A stretch of 64,000 bases of DNA from the NCBI GenBank assembly GCA_035552195.1, contig DASZLU010000123.1, forward strand, positions 75,149 through 139,148. Reading direction: 5' to 3'. Shown here piece after piece: positions 23,796 to 32,727 of the stretch (within the stretch, counting starts at the first letter, position 1; every line of letters starts with the position of its first letter). The notes beneath the pieces are model-generated. The model made no database searches and was not told the DNA's origin. It saw nothing but the letters and a program-made list of their open reading frames with translations. Both the position numbers and the translations under genes were made by a program. Origin of the DNA: CAIKMD01 sp035552195 (lineage in GTDB: Bacteria > Pseudomonadota > Alphaproteobacteria > ATCC43930 > CGMCC-115725).

Positions 23796-24779
23796 ATGAA
23801 CGCTAGCACCGATTCGGCGGATAGCGAGCTACAGCTCATCCTCGAAGAAATCTATCGCAGCAGCGTCGACAACCGCGACGGCGCGCTCGCCGACTACATT
23901 CCCGAGCTCGCCAAAGTCGACCCCGACCGCTTCGGCCTCGCGATCGCAACGGCGCATGGCCATCTCGTCATTGCAGGCGATAGCAGCGCGTCTTTTACGA
24001 TCCAATCCGTATCGAAGGCTTTCACCTATTGCCTGGCAATCGAGCTCGTCGGCCGCGAGGCCGTGCTGGAGCGTGTCGGCGTCGAGCCGAGCGGCGACGC
24101 GTTCAATGCGATCGAGTTCGACCCCTATACGCGCCGCCCGTATAATCCGATGGTCAATGCCGGCGCGATCACCGTCGCCGGCATCATCCACGATGTGCAC
24201 GGCAAAGACGCGTACGATTTTATTCTCGAGCGCTTCTCGCGCGCGGCGGGCCGGCGCCTCGCGCTGGATGAATCGGTCTATCGCTCCGAATCCGCCACAG
24301 GCCACCGCAACCGCGCGATCGCGCATCTGCTGCTCAGCGTCGGAGCCCTGTCCGAGCCAGTCGAGCCGATTGTCGATCTCTATTTCCGCCAGTGCTCGAT
24401 CAACGTCACCGCGATCGATCTCGCCTGGATGGGCGCGACGCTCGCCAATCTCGGCACGCATCCGCGAAACGACGATCAGATCTTCGATCTCCGGGCCGTG
24501 CGCGACACCCAGACCGTGATGTTCAGCTGCGGCATGTACGATTATTCCGGCAACTGGGCGAGCGATGTCGGTATCCCGGCGAAGAGCGGCGTCGGCGGCG
24601 GCGTGATCGGCGTCGTCAACCGCCAGCTCGGCATCGGCTCCTACTCGCCGCGCCTCGACCGCAAAGGCAACTCGGTGCGTGGCCTCGCCGCTTTCGCCAT
24701 GCTGTCCGACGAGCTTGGCCTGCACGCTTTCGACTGCACCAATCGCGGCTCGTCGCTGGTCGAGCGCTTCATGCGCTAG
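23796..24779 (+). CDS. glsA: Glutaminase
   Basis: 327 residues covering the serine-dependent glutaminase family: F-T-I-Q-S-V-S-K-A-F with the catalytic Ser-x-x-Lys, Y-N-P-M-V-N-A-G-A-I, then C-G-M-Y-D-Y-S-G-N-W-A and V-G-I-P-A-K-S-G-V-G-G-G-V. Hydrolyses glutamine to glutamate and ammonia; cytoplasmic. Single gene, with a shared bidirectional terminator between it and clpA. Confidence 0.95.
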   Translation: MNASTDSADSELQLILEEIYRSSVDNRDGALADYIPELAKVDPDRFGLAIATAHGHLVIAGDSSASFTIQSVSKAFTYCLAIELVGREAVLERVGVEPSGDAFNAIEFDPYTRRPYNPMVNAGAITVAGIIHDVHGKDAYDFILERFSRAAGRRLALDESVYRSESATGHRNRAIAHLLLSVGALSEPVEPIVDLYFRQCSINVTAIDLAWMGATLANLGTHPRNDDQIFDLRAVRDTQTVMFSCGMYDYSGNWASDVGIPAKSGVGGGVIGVVNRQLGIGSYSPRLDRKGNSVRGLAAFAMLSDELGLHAFDCTNRGSSLVERFMR

Positions 24780-24805
24780 CTGTTCGACCTTTTCCAAAAC
24801 GCAAA

Positions 24806-24829
24806 AAAGGCCGCCCGGAGGCGGCCTTT
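24806..24829 (-). terminator. Rho-independent terminator of clpA, shared with glsA
   Basis: Perfect 10-bp stem AAAGGCCGCC (24806-24815) / GGCGGCCTTT (24820-24829), 4-base loop. On the minus strand it continues TTT, a proper run of Ts ending the clpA message. On the plus strand it follows the glsA stop by about 27 bases and may end that one too. Confidence 0.85.
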
Positions 24830-24853
24830 CGCTGATCACTCGATTGGACGAGC

Positions 24854-27193
24854 CTACTCGACGTATTCAGGCTCTTTCGGCGCGTCGGGTTCGTCTGGCG
24901 TCGCCGGGCGTGGCGGATGGGACGCTTCCTCAAAGGCAAAGCTGAGCTTGCCGCTGTCTTTGTCGACCGAGACTTTGACCGTGCCGCCCTTGGTTAGCTT
25001 GCCGAAGAGCAATTCTTCCGCGAGGGGCTTCTTCACGTTCTCTTGGATCACGCGGCCCAGCGGGCGTGCACCGAAGAGCTTGTCATAGCCTTTGACCGCC
25101 AGCCAATCGTGCGCCGCCGTGTCGAGGACGATCTGGACGTTGCGGTCGGCGAGTTGCTCTTCGAGTTGGAGGATGAACTTGTCGACGACACGGCCGATCG
25201 TCTGCGGCGAGAGCGGCGAGAACGAGATGATCGCATCGAGCCGGTTGCGGAATTCCGGCGTGAACATGCGATTGATCGCTTCCTGATCGTCACCGGTGCG
25301 CACTTCCGACCCGAAACCGATCGCCGGCTTCGCCAGATCGGCGGCGCCAGCATTCGTCGTCATGATGAGGATGACGTTGCGGAAGTCGACCGTCTTGCCG
25401 TTGTGATCGGTCAGCTTGCCGTAATCCATCACCTGCAAGAGGATGTTGTAGAGATCGGGATGCGCCTTCTCGATCTCGTCCAACAGCAGCACTTGGTGCG
25501 GATGCTGATCGATCGCGTCGGTGAGCAAGCCGCCCTGATCGAAGCCGACATAGCCCGGGGGCGCACCGATGAGGCGCGATACGGTGTGCCGCTCCATATA
25601 TTCCGACATGTCGAAGCGCGTGAGCTCGATACCGAGGGTACGCGCGAGCTGGCGCGCCACTTCGGTCTTACCGACGCCGGTCGGGCCGGAGAACAGGTAG
25701 GAGCCGATCGGCTTCTCCTGCTCGCGCAGCCCGGCGCGGGCGAGCTTGATCGCCGCGACCAGGGATTCGATCGCATTGTCCTGACCGAAGACCATGGTCT
25801 TGAGATCACGATCGAGATTCTTGAGCACTTCTTTGTCGTCGCGCGACACGCTCTTGGGCGGGATGCGCGCGATCGTCGCGACCACCGCCTCGACCTCTTT
25901 CGCGGTGATGGTCTTGCGGCGCTTGTTCTCGGGCAGCAGCATCTGGGCCGCGCCGACTTCATCGATCACGTCGATCGCCTTGTCCGGCAGCTTGCGGTCG
26001 CCGATGTAGCGCGCCGAAAGCTCGACCGCGGTGCGGATCGCTTCCGACGTGTAGCGCACCTTGTGATGACGTTCGTAATACGGCTTGAGGCCGCGCAGGA
26101 TCTTCACCGCATCCTCGACCGATGGCTCATTGACGTCGATCTTCTGGAAACGGCGGACCAGGGCGCGGTCTTTCTCGAAGTAGTTGCGGTATTCCTTATA
26201 GGTCGTCGAGCCGATGCAGCGGATGGTACCGCTCGATAGCGCCGGCTTCAGCAAGTTCGACGCATCCATCGCGCCGCCGGAGGTGGCGCCAGCGCCGATC
26301 ACGGTATGGATCTCGTCGATGAACAACACCGAGCCCGGCGTCGCCTCGAGCTCGGCGAGCACAGCCTTGAGACGCTCTTCGAAGTCGCCGCGATAGCGCG
26401 TACCGGCGAGCAGCGCGCCCATATCGAGCGCGTAGATCGTCGCGTTCTGCAACACCTCGGGCACTTCGCGCTGCACGATGCGGCGCGCGAGACCTTCGGC
26501 GATCGCGGTCTTGCCGACGCCCGGATCGCCGACATAAAGCGGATTATTCTTCTGACGCCGGCAGAGGATCTGGATGGTGCGATCGACCTCGTGCTCGCGG
26601 CCGATCAGCGGATCGATCTTGCCGTTGCGAGCCTTCTTGTTGAGGTTGACGCAATAGGCGTCGAGCGCATCGTGACCGCGCTTGGCCTTGCCACCACCCT
26701 CAGTGCTGCCGCGCTCTTCTTCCTCAGAACCCTGCACGCGCCGCGTCTCGGAGCGGCCTGGCGCCTTGGCGATGCCGTGCGAGATGTAGTTGACCGCATC
26801 GAAGCGCGTCATCTCCTGGTCCTGCAGGAAATAGACCGCGTTCGATTCGCGCTCCGCAAACATCGCGACCAGCACATTGGCGCCGGTCACTTCCTCGCGG
26901 CCCGAGGATTGGACATGGATCGCGGCGCGCTGCAGCACCCGCTGGAACGACGCCGTCGGCTTCGCGTCCTCGACATGGTTCGAGACGAGATTGCCGAGCT
27001 CGTTGTCGACATAATGGGTGACGTCGCGGCGCAGCTTTTCGAGATCGACCGAGCAGGCCCTGAGGACGGCCATCGCGTCCTGGTCCTCGATCAACGCCAG
27101 CAACAGATGCTCGAGCGTCGCGTATTCGTGCCGACGCTCGTTGGCGTAAGCAAGAGCGCGATGCAGGGTCTTTTCCAGATTACGCGACAACAT
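24854..27193 (-). CDS. clpA: ATP-dependent Clp protease ATP-binding subunit ClpA
   Basis: 779 residues. N-terminal Clp repeat domain (residues 1-145), first AAA+ with Walker A G-D-P-G-V-G-K-T-A and D-E-I-H-T-V-I-G (Walker B), second AAA+ with G-P-T-G-V-G-K-T-E, L-L-D-E-I-E-K-A-H, and the ClpP-docking loop region after D-L-A-K-P. C-terminal tail is acidic and Pro-rich (D-E-P-D-A-P-K-E-P-E). Unfolds substrates for ClpP; clpS immediately upstream supplies the N-degron adaptor. The 84-base gap to clpS suggests co-transcription. Confidence 0.97.
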   Translation of the reverse strand: MLSRNLEKTLHRALAYANERRHEYATLEHLLLALIEDQDAMAVLRACSVDLEKLRRDVTHYVDNELGNLVSNHVEDAKPTASFQRVLQRAAIHVQSSGREEVTGANVLVAMFAERESNAVYFLQDQEMTRFDAVNYISHGIAKAPGRSETRRVQGSEEEERGSTEGGGKAKRGHDALDAYCVNLNKKARNGKIDPLIGREHEVDRTIQILCRRQKNNPLYVGDPGVGKTAIAEGLARRIVQREVPEVLQNATIYALDMGALLAGTRYRGDFEERLKAVLAELEATPGSVLFIDEIHTVIGAGATSGGAMDASNLLKPALSSGTIRCIGSTTYKEYRNYFEKDRALVRRFQKIDVNEPSVEDAVKILRGLKPYYERHHKVRYTSEAIRTAVELSARYIGDRKLPDKAIDVIDEVGAAQMLLPENKRRKTITAKEVEAVVATIARIPPKSVSRDDKEVLKNLDRDLKTMVFGQDNAIESLVAAIKLARAGLREQEKPIGSYLFSGPTGVGKTEVARQLARTLGIELTRFDMSEYMERHTVSRLIGAPPGYVGFDQGGLLTDAIDQHPHQVLLLDEIEKAHPDLYNILLQVMDYGKLTDHNGKTVDFRNVILIMTTNAGAADLAKPAIGFGSEVRTGDDQEAINRMFTPEFRNRLDAIISFSPLSPQTIGRVVDKFILQLEEQLADRNVQIVLDTAAHDWLAVKGYDKLFGARPLGRVIQENVKKPLAEELLFGKLTKGGTVKVSVDKDSGKLSFAFEEASHPPRPATPDEPDAPKEPEYVE

Positions 27194-27276
27194 TGATGTC
27201 GAATTCCTGTTGCTGTGGCTGAGAGGCTCGGCTTCTCCAGGTGCTTACTCGATCCAACGCCAGTCTTTTCCCAATG

Positions 27277-27606
27277 CTAGTCTTTCTCCAACGTGCATTG
27301 TAGCGGATGTTGGTGCTGGCGGGCGAAATCCATCACCTGCGTCACTTTGGTCTCCGCCACTTCGTATGTATAGACGCCGCACACGCCGACACCACGGCGA
27401 TGCACATGCATCATGATACGAGTCGCTTCCTCGCGGTTCTTGTTGAAGAACCTCTCGAGGATATGGACGACGAATTCCATCGGCGTGTAGTCATCGTTCA
27501 GCATCAAAACTTTGTACATCGAAGGCTTCTTCGTCTTGGCCTTCGGTTTGACGATAACGCCTGTGTTGGGACCTTCAGTCCCGTTTTTTTTCTCGATGTC
27601 GCTCAT
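27277..27606 (-). CDS. clpS: ATP-dependent Clp protease adaptor ClpS
   Basis: 109 residues from the ATG at 27606. Unstructured N-terminal 28 residues (Lys/Thr-rich), then the ClpS core with Y-K-V-L-M-L-N-D-D-Y-T-P-M-E-F-V (N-degron pocket N-D-D), I-M-M-H-V-H-R-R-G-V-G-V-C-G-V-Y-T and E-V-A-E-T-K. Binds N-terminal Leu/Phe/Tyr/Trp substrates and hands them to ClpA. Its stop codon lies inside a short tandem duplication. Confidence 0.96.
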   Translation of the reverse strand: MSDIEKKNGTEGPNTGVIVKPKAKTKKPSMYKVLMLNDDYTPMEFVVHILERFFNKNREEATRIMMHVHRRGVGVCGVYTYEVAETKVTQVMDFARQHQHPLQCTLEKD

Positions 27607-27724
27607 GCCGAACCGGTCGGTCGAACATCCCGTGCTGTGGACAAAAAAGAAACCCGACAAGCCATGATATGGTCTCTTTCACCGAAGGGCAAAGTGCTTT
27701 CTAAACCATCCACAGGCGCTAAAG

Positions 27725-27743
27725 ACCCGACTGCGCGCCGGGT
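27725..27743 (-). terminator. Weak terminator-like hairpin after the phasin gene
   Basis: ACCCG (27725-27729) pairs with CGGGT (27739-27743) across a 9-base loop. On the minus strand it is followed by CTTT only. Short stem and poor T-run make it a weak candidate for ending the phasin message. Confidence 0.3.
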
Positions 27744-27793
27744 TTTGCCCGCTGTTTTCTTAGCTGTCACAAAAAGCGGCGGCGAAGCGCCAA

Positions 27794-28099
27794 TCAAACC
27801 TTCGCTCGCGCTGGCCAAGCGACAAGGCTCATGCCCAACAGCGAGCAGCCAAGCTCCGACAGCTTCGTGCTACGCTCAAGAAAACCGGAAACACTGCGTT
27901 GGGCGAAATCCGTCTGCAACCGCACGACGTCTTCGAGCGTGCGCGCGCTGATGAGACCGCGCGCAGTCTGGCCCGCGCTCTCGAAAGTTTCGCGCGAATA
28001 TTGCGCCACTTCCGCCCCGAGTGCCCCGACGAGCTCGGCACAAGTGGGTACTGGCGAAAGCGCCACGGCTGGGGATGGAGTAGCCATGGGCTTGGCCAT
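27794..28099 (-). CDS. Phasin-family protein
   Basis: 101 residues from the ATG at 28099 (an upstream TTG at 28129 is in frame but poor). Helical, amphipathic: Y-S-R-E-T-F-E-S-A-G-Q-T-A-R-G-L-I-S-A-R-T-L-E-D (split over residues 38-61), then V-V-R-L-Q-T-D-F-A-Q-R and F-L-E-R-S-T-K-L-S-E-L. This is the phasin_2 pattern of proteins that coat polyhydroxybutyrate granules. A PhaR-type operator candidate lies about 75 bases upstream. No synthase gene is in the window. Confidence 0.8.
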   Translation of the reverse strand: MAKPMATPSPAVALSPVPTCAELVGALGAEVAQYSRETFESAGQTARGLISARTLEDVVRLQTDFAQRSVSGFLERSTKLSELGCSLLGMSLVAWPARAKV

Positions 28100-28172
28100 T
28101 AGCCGATTCCGTACGTAGTTGGCGTGCAATGCAATGTAGGTAGGACTTTACTAAAATCCACCTTACGCGCGA

Positions 28173-28192
28173 TTTTGTGCAGTGCAGCAAAA
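28173..28192 (-). promoter_or_regulatory. PhaR-like operator candidate upstream of the phasin gene
   Basis: The minus strand reads TTTTGCTGCACTGCACAAAA, including the dyad TGCA-C-TGCA; CTGC-ACT-GCAC differs in one base from CTGCN3GCAG, the motif reported for PhaR upstream of phasin genes in alphaproteobacteria. Distance to the phasin ATG is about 75 bases. This rests on remembered consensus; binding is inferred. Confidence 0.4.
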
Positions 28193-28349
28193 CCTGTCTG
28201 ATCCGCTCGGCACGAATCAGTCGCGCGAGCCCGGATTGGCGTAAAAAAATGTCGCAGGACGGGTGTCGATTTTCTTTACGTTACATCAATGATTTAGTAA
28301 CCTATCTTCGCTTGATTCTATATCTTTGACGGCGCAATCGGGGAGTTTG

Positions 28350-29648
28350 ATGGTGAAAAGCGGATTTTTGCGCTCTGGCCTTGTGACGTTCGCGGCGGTT
28401 TTGCTCGGTTTTGGGACGGTAATCGCGGTTTCGACCGCGGTTCGAGCCGCGCAGTACTCGTCGATTGTGATCGACGCCCAGACCGGGCAAATCGTCAGCG
28501 AATACAACGCCGATTCGCCGAACTACCCCGCTTCCTTGACCAAAATGATGACGCTCTACCTGACGTTTACGGCGTTAGAGCATCACGACATCACCCTCGA
28601 CACGACTTTTCCCGTTTCCCCGCACGCCGCCGCCCAGCAGCCGACCAAGCTCAATCTGGTCGCGGGGCAGATGGTCGCGGTCCACGATCTGATCCTCGGT
28701 CTGGTCACGCAGTCGGCGAACGATGCCGCAGTCGTCCTCAGCGAGGGCCTCGGCGGCAGCGAAACCGCCTTCGCCGAGCGCATGACCAACACCGCCCGGT
28801 CGATGGGCATGGAAAACACCACTTTCCACAACGCCTCCGGCTTGCCGAACCCGCTGCAGAAGACCACAGCGCGCGACTTGTCGAAACTCGCCCGCCATCT
28901 CTACCTCGATTTCCCCCGCGAATACGCCTATTTCAGCACCCGGTCATTCACCTATCACGGCGTGACCTACGGCAATCACAATCACCTGATGAGCGCCTTT
29001 GCCGGCATGGATGGGATCAAAACCGGCTTCATCAACGCTTCGGGGTTCAACCTCGCCGCCTCGGCCGTGCGCGACAATCGCCGCCTCATCGGCGTCGAGA
29101 TGGGCGGCGTTTCCGCTCACTCCCGCGACATGAAAATGGCGGCGCTGCTGAACGCCGCTTTCGATGGCCGTCCCTCGCCTGACATCCTGATGGCATCGAA
29201 CCAGCCGAAGCACACGCTGGTCGCGGCAACCGAGTCGAGGAAGGCGCCGCAAGCCCGTATGACGCTCCATATGATCGCGCATCGTGCCGTTGGCGGTCTC
29301 GCCAGCCTGTCCCCGATCAGCAAGGCCGAAGCGGCGACGTCGCCGCGTAACGCTTCCCATTATGCGATTCAGGTCGGCGCGTTCCGCGCTCGTGCCCTCG
29401 CCTCGCGCGCGGCAACGACCGCTCGCGCGCATGCCCCGGCCACGCATAGCAAGCCGGTCGCCGTTGTCATGACCCGCTCGCATCACGGCGCGGTCTACAA
29501 TGCACGGATCATCGATCTGAACGCCAACGAGGCGAAGACCGCGTGCGACGCGCTTCACCGCCAGCACCAAGCTTGCACCGTGCTCGGCCCGGCGATGCAG
29601 GTCGCCGGTCAGAAGACCGGCGGTGCGATCCCGCTGTCGCGCAGCTGA
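28350..29648 (+). CDS. D-alanyl-D-alanine carboxypeptidase (S11/PBP5-type) with C-terminal SPOR domain
   Basis: 432 residues from the ATG at 28350 (GGGAG upstream). N-terminal signal or anchor helix (residues 8-35). S11 motifs: P-A-S-L-T-K-M-M-T (catalytic SxxK) near residue 60, S-A-N-D-A-A (SxN) near 125, K-T-G-F-I-N (KTG) near 230. About residue 335 on: Y-A-I-Q-V-G-A-F-R-A-R-A and a second half ending C-T-V-L-G-P, a SPOR domain that binds denuded septal glycan. It trims pentapeptides and is probably directed to the division site. Its 3' end overlaps that of the convergent phosphomutase gene. Confidence 0.9.
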   Translation: MVKSGFLRSGLVTFAAVLLGFGTVIAVSTAVRAAQYSSIVIDAQTGQIVSEYNADSPNYPASLTKMMTLYLTFTALEHHDITLDTTFPVSPHAAAQQPTKLNLVAGQMVAVHDLILGLVTQSANDAAVVLSEGLGGSETAFAERMTNTARSMGMENTTFHNASGLPNPLQKTTARDLSKLARHLYLDFPREYAYFSTRSFTYHGVTYGNHNHLMSAFAGMDGIKTGFINASGFNLAASAVRDNRRLIGVEMGGVSAHSRDMKMAALLNAAFDGRPSPDILMASNQPKHTLVAATESRKAPQARMTLHMIAHRAVGGLASLSPISKAEAATSPRNASHYAIQVGAFRARALASRAATTARAHAPATHSKPVAVVMTRSHHGAVYNARIIDLNANEAKTACDALHRQHQACTVLGPAMQVAGQKTGGAIPLSRS

Positions 29649-31000
29649 TCGACCAGTAGCTTCTTCAGGACTTCGAGCCCGGCTGCGTCGCGCGCTTCGG
29701 CGCGCGCGACCAGTACATCCTGCGTGTTCGACGCGCGCAAAAGCCACCAGCCTTCTTGCGTCTTTACCCGCACGCCATCGATCGCCGAGACCGCGGCGCC
29801 GGCTTTCTCGAGCCGCGCCCGCACCTCTTCGACCACTTGGAATTTACGATCGTCGCCGCACGGGAAACGCAGCTCCGGCGTATTGACGACCGTCGGCAGG
29901 CTGTCGCGAAACTCAGCGAGGCTCTCCTTGCCGCGTGCAAGTATGCCGAGGATGCGCACCCCAGCATAAAGCGCGTCGTCGTAGCCGTAATAGCGATCGG
30001 CGAAGAAGATATGGCCGCTCATCTCGCCGGCGAGCGGCGCGCCGGTCTCGGCCATCTTCGATTTGATCAGCGAATGGCCGGTGCGCCACATCAACGGCGT
30101 GCCGCCCATGCGCTCGACCTCGTCGAACAGCACCTGGCTCGCCTTCACGTCGGCGATGATCGTCGCCTTGGGCTTGGTGCGCACGACGTCGCGCGCCATC
30201 AGCACCATGAACTGATCGCCCCAAAGGACGCGACCCTTGCCGTCGACTAGACCGATGCGATCGCCGTCCCCATCGAAAGCGACGCCGAAATCGCAACCGT
30301 TCTTGGCCACGGCGTCTTGCAGTTGAATCAGGTTCTTCAACTCGGTCGGATCCGGATGATGCGCCGGAAAGCGGCCATCGATCTGCTCGTTGAGCAGGAG
30401 ATGCTTACCAGGCAGCGTCTTGACCAGCTTTTGCAGCGCCTCGCCGGTCGCGCCGTTGCCGGCGTCCCAAGCGACACGCAGATCGCGCGTGCCGTCGTAA
30501 TCCTTGAGCAAGCGCGCGACGTAATCGTCGAGCACGTATTTCTCGCTGACCTTGCCGCTGCCCTGCAGGAACTTGCCCTCGGCCGCGATCTTGCCGAGGC
30601 GCAGGATATCGCCACCGAAGAACGGTTTCTTGCCCAGCATCATCTTGAAGCCGTTGTGCGTCGGCGGATTATGCGATCCGGTCACCATGATCCCGGCATC
30701 GACGCCGAGCGTGTTGACTGCGAAATAAAGCATCGGCGTCGGGCCAAGGCCGACACGCACGACATCGATGCCGGAGTCACGCAGGCCCTCGACCAGCGCT
30801 TTTTCAAGCGCCGGCGACGACAGGCGGCCGTCGCGGCCGACCGCGATCGATTTGCCGCCGGCCTCTTTCAGTATCATGGCGAAGCCGCGGCCGATGGCAT
30901 TCGCATCGGCCTCGTGAAGCGTCTCGCCTACAACGCCGCGAATGTCGTATTCGCGCAGAATGGTCGCATCGAAGCGATGCCCGACGATCGTGTCAGCCAT
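29609..31000 (-). CDS. Phosphomannomutase/phosphoglucomutase
   Basis: 463 residues from the ATG at 31000. Phosphohexomutase architecture: R-E-Y-D-I-R-G near residue 16, the phosphoserine loop V-T-G-S-H-N-P-P near 105, metal loop F-D-G-D-G-D-R near 245, sugar-binding E-M-S-G-H near 335, C-terminal phosphate loop R-A-S-N-T-Q near 425. Interconverts mannose- or glucose-6-P and -1-P (AlgC-like, both substrates). Follows galU by 14 bases, so one operon for UDP-glucose and GDP-mannose precursors of surface polysaccharide. Confidence 0.92.
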   Translation of the reverse strand: MADTIVGHRFDATILREYDIRGVVGETLHEADANAIGRGFAMILKEAGGKSIAVGRDGRLSSPALEKALVEGLRDSGIDVVRVGLGPTPMLYFAVNTLGVDAGIMVTGSHNPPTHNGFKMMLGKKPFFGGDILRLGKIAAEGKFLQGSGKVSEKYVLDDYVARLLKDYDGTRDLRVAWDAGNGATGEALQKLVKTLPGKHLLLNEQIDGRFPAHHPDPTELKNLIQLQDAVAKNGCDFGVAFDGDGDRIGLVDGKGRVLWGDQFMVLMARDVVRTKPKATIIADVKASQVLFDEVERMGGTPLMWRTGHSLIKSKMAETGAPLAGEMSGHIFFADRYYGYDDALYAGVRILGILARGKESLAEFRDSLPTVVNTPELRFPCGDDRKFQVVEEVRARLEKAGAAVSAIDGVRVKTQEGWWLLRASNTQDVLVARAEARDAAGLEVLKKLLVDQLRDSGIAPPVF

Positions 31001-31014
31001 GGTCACCCGGGTGG

Positions 31015-31890
31015 TTAGCGGTATTTCGAGAGAATGCGTTGGATCGAATCGCGCATATCGGGCCGCGCCAGCGCGAAAGCGAGATTGGCTTCGAAGAAGC
31101 CTATCTTGTCGCCGCAATCGAAACGCTTGCCGTCGAAGCGCAGACCGAAGAACGGACGCCTGTCGGCGATGAGCCGCGCCAAGCCGTCCGTGAGCTGGAT
31201 TTCACCGCCGGCGCCGCGGCCGATCTGAGTCAGATGGTCGAAGACCTGCGGCTCGAGCACGTAGCGGCCGATGATCGTGAGGGTCGAGGGCGCATCCTTG
31301 GGCTGCGGCTTCTCGACGACGCCTTTGACCTTCACCATCTTGCCGTCATCGCTCGCGACATCGAGCACGCCGTAGCGATTGGTGTGCTCGCGCGGCACTT
31401 CCTCGATGGCGACGATGTTTGCCGGTTGCTCGTTGAAGGTTTCTATCATCTGTTTGAGGCAACCCTTTTGCGGCGCCAGGACCAGATCGTCCGGCAGCAA
31501 AACGGCAAACGGCTCGTCGCCGACGAGAGGGCGAGCGCAGAGCACGGCATGGCCAAGACCGAGCGGGGTCTGCTGGCGCGTGTAGGCAACTTGGCCGGGG
31601 GCCGGCTGCCAGGACGCCAAGCCCTTGAGCTCGGCTTCCTTATTCCGCAGCTTCAGTGTGTCTTCGAGTTCATAGGCGTGGTCGAAATGATCCTCGAGCG
31701 CGGCTTTGCCGCGCCCGGTTACGAAGATGAACTCCTCGATTCCGGCCTCGCGGGCCTCGTCGACGGCATATTGGATCAGCGGCCGGTCGACGACCGTCAA
31801 CATCTCTTTCGGCATGGCTTTGGTCGCCGGCAGAAACCGGGTACCGAGGCCAGCGACGGGGAAAACGGCTTTGCGTCCGCGCGTGGTCAT
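31015..31890 (-). CDS. galU: UTP--glucose-1-phosphate uridylyltransferase
   Basis: 291 residues. N-terminal nucleotide-binding loop A-G-L-G-T-R-F-L-P-A-T-K-A-M-P-K-E-M-L, then D-R-P-L-I-Q-Y-A-V-D-E-A, L-P-D-D-L (metal Asp) near residue 130 and V-E-K-P near 185. Makes UDP-glucose from UTP and glucose-1-P. First gene of the galU-phosphomutase pair. Confidence 0.95.
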   Translation of the reverse strand: MTTRGRKAVFPVAGLGTRFLPATKAMPKEMLTVVDRPLIQYAVDEAREAGIEEFIFVTGRGKAALEDHFDHAYELEDTLKLRNKEAELKGLASWQPAPGQVAYTRQQTPLGLGHAVLCARPLVGDEPFAVLLPDDLVLAPQKGCLKQMIETFNEQPANIVAIEEVPREHTNRYGVLDVASDDGKMVKVKGVVEKPQPKDAPSTLTIIGRYVLEPQVFDHLTQIGRGAGGEIQLTDGLARLIADRRPFFGLRFDGKRFDCGDKIGFFEANLAFALARPDMRDSIQRILSKYR

Positions 31891-32002
31891 TTCAGCGAAT
31901 GCTCTTCAAGGTTCAGACGCCCCGACAACGCGGCATAAAGGGGGGTTGTTCCCGGGTTCTATAGCCAAAGCGCTAAGCTTCTCACAACAAAGCGTTTACT
32001 GC

Positions 32003-32722
32003 CTATTCGCCGAGCAGGAATTCTTTCGCCCGGTTAATCTGCGCGGCGAGGAACGTCGAGCCGCCATGGTCGGGGTGGAGCTTCATCATAAGTCGGCGGT
32101 GGGCGTCCTTGATCGCCTCGTCGCCGGCTCCCGGCTCAAGATCCAGGATGGCATAAGCCTGTTCCCGCGTCATGATATCGTCGGCGCCAGCCCCTGCCGC
32201 GCCCGCGCCTGCCCCGCCGGAAGCGGTGCGGCGCCAATCCGGCCGCAGCCGGTCGAGATAGCTCTCCAACAACCTTGCCCCCGCCTCGTCCTCCGCGACA
32301 CATTGCCGCCAGAGCGCGATCAGCTCGGTCTGGTCGAGGTCCTCAACCCGCCGGCCGGCATAGGGACCACGGCGCACCTGGCCGCTCATTGCGCCGGTAT
32401 CGTGGTCGAGCCTCATACGCAGCAGATCGGTCTCGGCCTCCGACACCTGACCGCCGGCGGTCGAGGCACCGCTGTGATGGCGCCGCCAGAGCGAGCGGCC
32501 GCGGATGACCAACGGCGCGAGGCCACCTGCCACCGCGAGCGCCGGCCCGAGGCGATCGCTGGCGATCAAACTGATCAGCACCGCGCCGGCACCAGCCACA
32601 CCGAGACCGGCAGCAAACCAACCGACGACCCGCCCGAGCTTCGCTGGATCGGCGTTCACCAGTGCCCGAGCTCCAAGCAGCAAGCAACCGAGCAGAGCAA
32701 TACCAAGAATGAGATAAGGCAT
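32003..32722 (-). CDS. Membrane-anchored J-domain protein
   Basis: 239 residues from the ATG at 32722. Two N-terminal membrane helices (residues 1-22 and about 33-70), a middle region with M-S-G-Q-V-R-R-G-P-Y-A-G-R, and a C-terminal J-domain with Y-A-I-L-D-L-E-P-G-A and the H-P-D motif (K-L-H-P-D-H-G-G), which stimulates DnaK. The Tim14-like layout (TM plus C-terminal J) is common in alphaproteobacteria. Only 5 bases separate it from the upstream VWA gene, so the pair is an operon. Confidence 0.87.
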   Translation of the reverse strand: MPYLILGIALLGCLLLGARALVNADPAKLGRVVGWFAAGLGVAGAGAVLISLIASDRLGPALAVAGGLAPLVIRGRSLWRRHHSGASTAGGQVSEAETDLLRMRLDHDTGAMSGQVRRGPYAGRRVEDLDQTELIALWRQCVAEDEAGARLLESYLDRLRPDWRRTASGGAGAGAAGAGADDIMTREQAYAILDLEPGAGDEAIKDAHRRLMMKLHPDHGGSTFLAAQINRAKEFLLGE

Positions 32723-32727
32723 CGCTG

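Noticed and set aside
25043..26239. 398-codon plus-strand open frame antisense to clpA
   Set aside because: Composition follows the third-position GC of clpA on the other strand, there is no domain and no ribosome-binding site; it is a shadow.
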